From positions 124,001 to 188,000 of the forward strand of contig DATBGE010000082.1 of assembly GCA_036558125.1 (NCBI GenBank): a DNA stretch of 64,000 nt, in the 5' to 3' direction. Position numbers and translations under genes: made by a program. Shown in pieces: positions 57,366 to 64,000 of this stretch; the first letter of the stretch is position 1, and the number at the start of each line of letters is the position of its first letter. The DNA comes from DATBGE01 sp036558125. GTDB lineage: Bacteria; Gemmatimonadota; Gemmatimonadetes; Gemmatimonadales; GWC2-71-9. The notes beneath the pieces were generated by a model. That model was not told where the DNA came from. It did not search any database and saw nothing but the letters and a program-made list of their open reading frames with translations.

Positions 57366-58002
57366 AACCATCACGGCACTGGACCCGGATCCGGCTCGTG
57401 CCGGTTTTGTCCGGGTCCAGCTGGATGGAACGTCGTTTTGCAGCCTTCCGGTCACCCGGATCGCCGCGGCGGGGTTTGCTACTGGAGATGCACTCGATGC
57501 CCGAGGAGTGCGGGAGCTGAATCAGGCCGCAGACGAGGAGGCAGCCTATCGGACTCTGCTCCGGACCCTGGAGCGGCGTTCTTTCGCCATCGCCGAGTTG
57601 CGGCGCACCCTGGTGCGGAAGGGTCACCCAAAGGATGCCGTCGAGGCGGCGCTCGGCCGGGCGCTGCGAGCCGGGTTGCTCGATGATGCCGCGTTCGCGG
57701 CCAGGTTCGTTCAGTCGCGCAGCGAAAGGGGCCGCGGCCCTCTCCGGATTCGGCGAGACCTGATGGCCCTGGGTGTCGATACGGCTGTCATTGAGCGAGC
57801 GCTCGACGAGGCACTCCCGGAGGATCACGATCCCCAGGTGGCCGCCGAAGCGCTGGCCCGTAAACGTCTCGCCCAACTCCGAGACCTTCCGCCCACCGCG
57901 CAGCTTCGCCGGCTAACCGCATACCTCGGGCGTCGGGGCTTCAGCGGAAGGACGGTGACTGAGATGGTGAGGCGGGTTGTTCGGGAGCCAGATCAGCGAT
58001 AA
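57358..58002 (+). CDS. recX: Regulatory protein RecX
   Basis: A protein of about 214 residues with the RecX three-helix repeats: RTLERRSFAIAELRRTLVRKG, LLDDAAFAARFVQSRSERGRG, and RRLTAYLGRRGFSGRTV. RecX modulates RecA filaments and commonly follows recA. ATG 57358 lies directly after GAGGAGG and overlaps the recA end; a GTG at 57325 is less likely. An N-terminal extension of about 50 residues precedes the repeats. Its TAA is the start of a heptamer array. Confidence 0.9.
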   Translation: MSRTITALDPDPARAGFVRVQLDGTSFCSLPVTRIAAAGFATGDALDARGVRELNQAADEEAAYRTLLRTLERRSFAIAELRRTLVRKGHPKDAVEAALGRALRAGLLDDAAFAARFVQSRSERGRGPLRIRRDLMALGVDTAVIERALDEALPEDHDPQVAAEALARKRLAQLRDLPPTAQLRRLTAYLGRRGFSGRTVTEMVRRVVREPDQR

Positions 58003-58149
58003 GCCGTAAGCCATAAGCCGTAAGCCGTAAGCAAGCCGAGTCTGGTCCCCCCCTCATGACTGTCGGGTATGGCCTACGGCTTATGGCTTATGGCACTCCC
58101 CCTGTCGCTGCACCTCACCCTCATGGCTTAAGGCTTATGGCTTAAGGCT
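58000..58149. repeat. Heptamer array starting in the recX stop codon, with inverted copies (array C)
   Basis: Five units (TAAGCCG, TAAGCCA, TAAGCCG, TAAGCCG, TAAGCAA) run from 58000 to 58034; the first TAA is the recX stop. Units of the reverse complement type follow in two blocks: 58068-58095 (TATGGCC, TACGGCT, TATGGCT, TATGGCA) and 58122-58149 (CATGGCT, TAAGGCT, TATGGCT, TAAGGCT). Segment 58003-58026 can pair with 58071-58094 over 24 bp with one G-T pair and one mismatch. Confidence 0.92.
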
Positions 58150-58161
58150 CCCGCCTTCCTG

Positions 58162-58167
58162 TATATT
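58162..58167 (+). promoter_or_regulatory. -10 element of alaS, leaderless arrangement
   Basis: TATATT ends six bases before the alaS ATG (58174), the same spacing as at uvrB. The expected transcription start is at the ATG. No clear -35 is seen; the array lies directly upstream. Confidence 0.45.
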
Positions 58168-58173
58168 CCCGCC

Positions 58174-60800
<2,627 letters not shown>

Positions 60801-60804
<4 letters not shown>

Positions 60805-61103
60805 GTCTGCGCTCCTGGCTCGAGGCGCGGACCAGCGAGGCTCCGTTTCCGCTGCGCGCCCGCGTGTTGGAACATGCGCTCGCCGCTCCGGCGAGCCGTG
60901 CGTCCCACGCCGAGCACCTCGCGCTCACCGCTCAGGGGCTCTTGACCAAGGTCGAAGACCATCCTGGAGACCGGTCGGTTGCGCTCGATCTCCTGGCCGC
61001 CGATGCGTTGATCACACTCGCCCTCTTGGCCCGCGCAGAGGAGGCGCCCGACCGGCTAGCCGAGTTTGCAACGGGACTGCTCACCGTGGATCGCGGGGGC
61101 TGA
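60801..61103 (+). CDS. Small conserved-looking protein of unknown function
   Basis: A 100-residue, leucine- and alanine-rich, probably all-helical protein without signal or membrane segment. No family is recognised. It overlaps the alaS stop (GTGA) and its TGA directly abuts the GTG of the phosphatase gene, so it appears translated in series with both. Codon use matches its neighbours, which supports a real gene. Confidence 0.62.
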
Positions 61104-61868
61104 GTGATCGATCTGCATTGCCACCTGATGCCCGGAGTGGACGATGGGTCGCGCTCGGTTCACCAGTCGCTAGGCGTACTGGAAGAGTTACAGCGCCAGG
61201 GAGTCACCCATGTGTGCCTGACTCCGCATGTCTTTGCCAGCAAGGCAGGAGACGGCGTACCCGAAATGCACGACCGGGCCTTCGAGGCGCTGGCGCCCCA
61301 CGTCCCTTACGGCATCAAGCTGCTGCGCGGCGCCGAGGTGATGATGGATAAACCGCTGCCCGACGTCGTGGCGGACCGGCGCGACCTCACCATCAACCGC
61401 ACCCGCTACATCCTGATCGAATTCCCTCGGCTGGTCACGGCGCAGACGGTGGCCCAGGCGATCGCTGGTGTGACGGGCATCGGGCTCATTCCGCTGGTGG
61501 CACATCCCGAACGCTACTCCTGTTGCACTCCCACGCTGGTGAGCCGGTGGAAGGCGGGCGGCGCCGTGATGCAGGTGGACGCGACCACCCTCTTCATGCC
61601 TCGCACCCGAGGGGAACGCGCGCGGGCCCTGGTCGCCGACGGTCTGGCCGATATTCTCGCGGCCGATAACCACGGGGACGAACGCAGCGTCGCCATCGCG
61701 TTCGAGGCGCTGAAGGACCAGCATGGATTCATGCAGGGCGAGCTGCTCGTGACCCGAAATCCCAAGGCGATCATCTCCGACGGCCAGGTCGAGCCGGTCC
61801 CACCGCTCGCCGTCAAGGTTTCCCTGCTCGAACGCCTGCGTACGCTGTTCGAACGCGAAGGTTCGTGA
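61104..61868 (+). CDS. CpsB/YwqE-type PHP-domain protein-tyrosine phosphatase
   Basis: A 254-residue PHP metallophosphatase with the N-terminal DLHCHLMPGVDDGSRS (metal-binding HxH and D), TPHVFASKAG, GAEVMMDKPLP, PLVAHPERY and a late ADNHGDERS. CpsB/YwqE enzymes dephosphorylate bacterial tyrosine kinases that control capsule or exopolysaccharide export. No BY-kinase or Wzc-like gene is in the window. The start GTG follows the upstream TGA without a gap; gmhA overlaps its end. Confidence 0.88.
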   Translation: MIDLHCHLMPGVDDGSRSVHQSLGVLEELQRQGVTHVCLTPHVFASKAGDGVPEMHDRAFEALAPHVPYGIKLLRGAEVMMDKPLPDVVADRRDLTINRTRYILIEFPRLVTAQTVAQAIAGVTGIGLIPLVAHPERYSCCTPTLVSRWKAGGAVMQVDATTLFMPRTRGERARALVADGLADILAADNHGDERSVAIAFEALKDQHGFMQGELLVTRNPKAIISDGQVEPVPPLAVKVSLLERLRTLFEREGS

Positions 61869-62446
61869 GCGCCGACCGGGCGGCTCAGTCGCTTCGTGCC
61901 CTCGGGGCACTCGCCGAGCGTTGCGCGTCACTCGCCCCGCAAATCGAACGAATCGCTCGACGGTATTCGGAGACGCTGCGACGGGGAGGCACGCTCTTCT
62001 TTGCCGGGAATGGAGGCAGCGCCGCCGATGCGCAGCATATCGCGGCGGAATACGTCGTCCGCCATCAGCAGACACGTCCCGGTCTCGCGGCGCTTGCCCT
62101 GACGACCGACACCTCTCTTCTCACGGCCGCCTCCAACGACATGGGCTTCGAGGAGGTATTCGCTCGGCAGGTCGAGACTCTCTGCCGCCCGTCCGACCTC
62201 CTCGTTCTCCACAGCACGAGCGGAGAAAGCCCCAATCTTCTTGCGGCCGCCCGTGCGGCGCGGAAGCGCGGGGTCGCCATTGTTGCCCTGCTCGGCCGGG
62301 ACGGTGGCACGCTCAAGGAGATCGTGGACGAGGCGCTCGTCGTGCCTTCGAATGAAACCGGCCGCATTCAGGAAATGCACCTGGCGATCGAGCACGTGGT
62401 GTGTGAGCTGGTGGAGGGGGAGTTGGGGATAGGAGAGGTGAGGTAG
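61865..62446 (+). CDS. gmhA: Phosphoheptose isomerase (SIS domain)
   Basis: A 193-residue SIS-domain isomerase with LFFAGNGGSAADAQHIAAEYV near residue 45, LHSTSGESPNLLAAAR near residue 118, and a C-terminal QEMHLAIEHVVCELVE, the GmhA signature. It converts sedoheptulose 7-phosphate to D-glycero-D-manno-heptose 7-phosphate for LPS core. GTG 61865 overlaps the preceding stop. Heptamer array D starts right after its TAG. Confidence 0.93.
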   Translation: MSADRAAQSLRALGALAERCASLAPQIERIARRYSETLRRGGTLFFAGNGGSAADAQHIAAEYVVRHQQTRPGLAALALTTDTSLLTAASNDMGFEEVFARQVETLCRPSDLLVLHSTSGESPNLLAAARAARKRGVAIVALLGRDGGTLKEIVDEALVVPSNETGRIQEMHLAIEHVVCELVEGELGIGEVR

Positions 62447-62523
62447 AATGGTGAATGGTGAATGGTGAACGGTGAACGGTGAACGGTGAACGGTGAACAG
62501 CTAACAGCTAACAGCTAACAGCT
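62447..62523. repeat. Heptamer array immediately after the gmhA stop (array D)
   Basis: Eleven units in perfect register start at the base after the TAG: three AATGGTG (62447-62467), four AACGGTG (62468-62495), and four AACAGCT (62496-62523), with a fading AAACATC after. AACAGCT is the reverse complement of the array B unit in a shifted phase, and CGTTCAC, the complement of GTGAACG, also occurs once in array B. Confidence 0.94.
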
Positions 62524-62554
62524 AAACATCTATAGGCGGACTCACGGTGAGCCA

Positions 62555-63307
62555 ATGATCGAGCTGCGCAATCGTACCGCACTGGTGACCGGCGGCTCCC
62601 GGGGGATCGGGCGCGCGACGGCGTTACTGCTGGCGCGGGCCGGGGCGGATGTCGCCATCACCTATCTGTCGAGGGCGGAGGATGCCGAGAAGGTCGTAGC
62701 CGAGATCCGAGGCATGGGGCGAAAAAGCTTTGCGGCGGGTGGCCATCTGGGAGATCCCACGAAGGTGGAAAAGATCTTCCAAACAGTGAAGCACGAGTTC
62801 GGCCGTGTCGACTTATTCATCGGTAACGCGGGGATCTGGCCCGAGGAGGACGTGCCGCTTCAGCAAATGGAATATCGACGCTGGCGAAGCACACTCGGCG
62901 CCAACCTCGACGCCATTTTCCTCACGACGAAGGCGGCGCTGGCGTTGATGCCGCCGGGAGGTCGGGTGGTTCTGGTGGGGAGCACGGCAGGCCAGAGAGG
63001 CGAGGCGATGCACGCCGACTACGCCGCCACCAAAGGAGCGATGATCTCGCTGGTCAAGTCGCTCTGCGTCGAGTGCGCACCGGGAATCACAGTCAACTGT
63101 GTCGCCCCGGGCTGGGTCGACACCGAAATGAGTGAGCCCGCCTTCGGCGACGGGGGCCGGGAGCGGATCGCCCAGGCGATTCCTCTGCGCCGGATCGCTT
63201 CGGCCGAGGACATCGCGGGACCGATCTTGTTTCTTTGCTCGGATCTCGCGCGGCACGTGACGGGCGAGATTCTGAATGTGAATGGGGGCAGCGTGTTGTG
63301 TGGGTGA
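62555..63307 (+). CDS. Short-chain dehydrogenase/reductase (FabG-like)
   Basis: A 250-residue classical SDR with cofactor motif TGGSRGIGRA, the NAG motif (GNAGIWP), catalytic serine in VGSTAGQRGEA, and YAATK active-site pair near residues 156-160. The C-terminus (HVTGEILNVNGGSVLCG) is typical of FabG-like enzymes. FabG reduces 3-oxoacyl-ACP, but this family includes many sugar and alcohol dehydrogenases, and the gene lies apart from fatty-acid genes. The asparaginase gene begins 10 bases after it. Confidence 0.87.
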   Translation: MIELRNRTALVTGGSRGIGRATALLLARAGADVAITYLSRAEDAEKVVAEIRGMGRKSFAAGGHLGDPTKVEKIFQTVKHEFGRVDLFIGNAGIWPEEDVPLQQMEYRRWRSTLGANLDAIFLTTKAALALMPPGGRVVLVGSTAGQRGEAMHADYAATKGAMISLVKSLCVECAPGITVNCVAPGWVDTEMSEPAFGDGGRERIAQAIPLRRIASAEDIAGPILFLCSDLARHVTGEILNVNGGSVLCG

Positions 63308-63317
63308 TTGACCCCTC

Positions 63318-64000
63318 ATGATCCACCTCATCTTCACCGGCGGTACCATCTCGATGCAGCGCGATGCTGCGGCGGGCGGTAAGGTGCCCACCCTGGACGG
63401 TAAGGATCTGGTGAGCCTGGCGCCGGGGTTACGGGATTTGGCCCCGCTTGAGATCGACGATTGGGGTCGCTTCCCGGCCTGTCACATGGATCAGGCCAAG
63501 CTCTGGGAGCTGCGGGAACATGTGCGCCGTGTCGCCACCGTCTCGAAAGCCGCCGTACCTCCGAGTGGCATCGTCATCACTCACGGCACCGATACGATCG
63601 AAGAAACCGGATACCTCCTTGCCCGGACCCTCGATCTGAAACTGCCGATCGTCATTACGGGTGCGATGCTGACGTCGGGGGATCCCGGCTGGGATGGGCC
63701 TCGCAACCTCACCGATGCCGTTCGAGTCGCCAGTAATGCGGGCAGCAAGGAACGCGGCGTGCTGGTCGCGTTTGCCGGCCAGGTCTTCGCCGCTCACCAG
63801 GCCGTGAAAACCCACACCTCCGATCTCGACGCTTTCTCGGCGCCGCATGCGGCGGCGTTGGGGACGGTCTCCGCGGCGGGTGTCGAGTATCAAGCGGCCG
63901 CGGCAAAGCCCAAGGCAGTTACTCCACCCGGACTGACGGCCCGCGTCGCGATGATTCCGGTGATCACAGGCGACAATGGCGAGTTGCTCGATCGCGCCTT
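63318..64000 (+). CDS. L-asparaginase family protein, cut by the window end
   Basis: The first 227 codons of an asparaginase/glutaminase-fold protein. The two catalytic threonine motifs are visible: FTGGTISM at residues about 6-13 and THGTDTIEET near residue 94. The lysine-containing PIVITGAMLTSGDPGWDG segment follows. No signal peptide is seen, so a cytoplasmic type I enzyme is likely. The frame is open to the last base, so the 3' end is missing. The start is ATG 63318. Confidence 0.88.
   Translation, partial: MIHLIFTGGTISMQRDAAAGGKVPTLDGKDLVSLAPGLRDLAPLEIDDWGRFPACHMDQAKLWELREHVRRVATVSKAAVPPSGIVITHGTDTIEETGYLLARTLDLKLPIVITGAMLTSGDPGWDGPRNLTDAVRVASNAGSKERGVLVAFAGQVFAAHQAVKTHTSDLDAFSAPHAAALGTVSAAGVEYQAAAAKPKAVTPPGLTARVAMIPVITGDNGELLDRA

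Overview
The window is a gene-dense, GC-rich chromosomal segment from a diderm (LPS-type outer membrane) bacterium. It carries BamD, a full Tol-Pal set, an LptD-like protein, SecA, Tat components and housekeeping DNA-repair and translation genes. A serine/threonine kinase fused to tetratricopeptide repeats (TPR), several long TPR proteins, DUF4321, one bifunctional Rel and a gene order unlike the classical Proteobacteria suggest Gemmatimonadota. That assignment is an inference from gene content, not from a marker search. No rRNA, tRNA, CRISPR array, insertion sequence or prophage was seen, and no gap between genes exceeds about 250 bp. At least 25 adjacent gene pairs overlap by a few bases (ATGA, GTGA, TTGA or TAATG junctions), so most genes sit in translationally coupled runs.

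Layout. 1-6.0 kb: nucleotide-sugar genes (WbpD/WbpE-like acetyltransferase and aminotransferase, a Gfo/Idh/MocA oxidoreductase, UDP-glucose dehydrogenase, UDP-glucuronate decarboxylase, a sugar epimerase). 6.0-12.1 kb: two TPR proteins, bamD, nadD, secA. 12.3-21.0 kb: radC, a Ser/Thr kinase-TPR receptor, rel, and on the minus strand a periplasmic binding lipoprotein coupled to a hybrid histidine kinase. 21.1-25.8 kb: EVE protein, uvrB, tsaE, tsaB, rimI, ssb. 26.0-36.4 kb: LysM protein, an epimerase, tolQ-tolR-TolA/TonB-like-tolB-pal-cpoB, and one frame joining TatC to an LptD-like protein. 36.4-46 kb: a lone TonB C-terminal domain, a lipoprotein, hutH, an acidic TPR protein, polyprenyl synthase, DUF4321, tatA, and ppiD on the minus strand. 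46-55.6 kb: a second acidic TPR protein, aroQ, an Xaa-Pro-type peptidase, accB-pilT-accC, comB, ftsK. 55.8-64 kb: yraN, recA, recX, alaS, a small unknown gene, a CpsB/YwqE-type phosphatase, gmhA, an SDR and the start of an asparaginase.

The common theme is envelope construction (surface sugars, BAM, Tol-Pal, LPS transport, Sec/Tat, chaperone, fatty acid initiation) beside genome maintenance (uvrB, recA, recX, radC, ssb, ftsK).

Three signals stand out. First, recA and uvrB share an upstream direct repeat with an 11-bp period (TTCGGTnnATnTTCGG), a good candidate for this lineage's SOS operator. Second, four intergenic gaps contain heptanucleotide arrays that begin within or just after the stop codon of the upstream gene; two share the same units in opposite orientation and one can fold into a 24-bp stem. 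Third, TatC and an LptD-like barrel are encoded in one uninterrupted frame, with a complete signal peptide, preceded by an in-frame GTG, at the junction.
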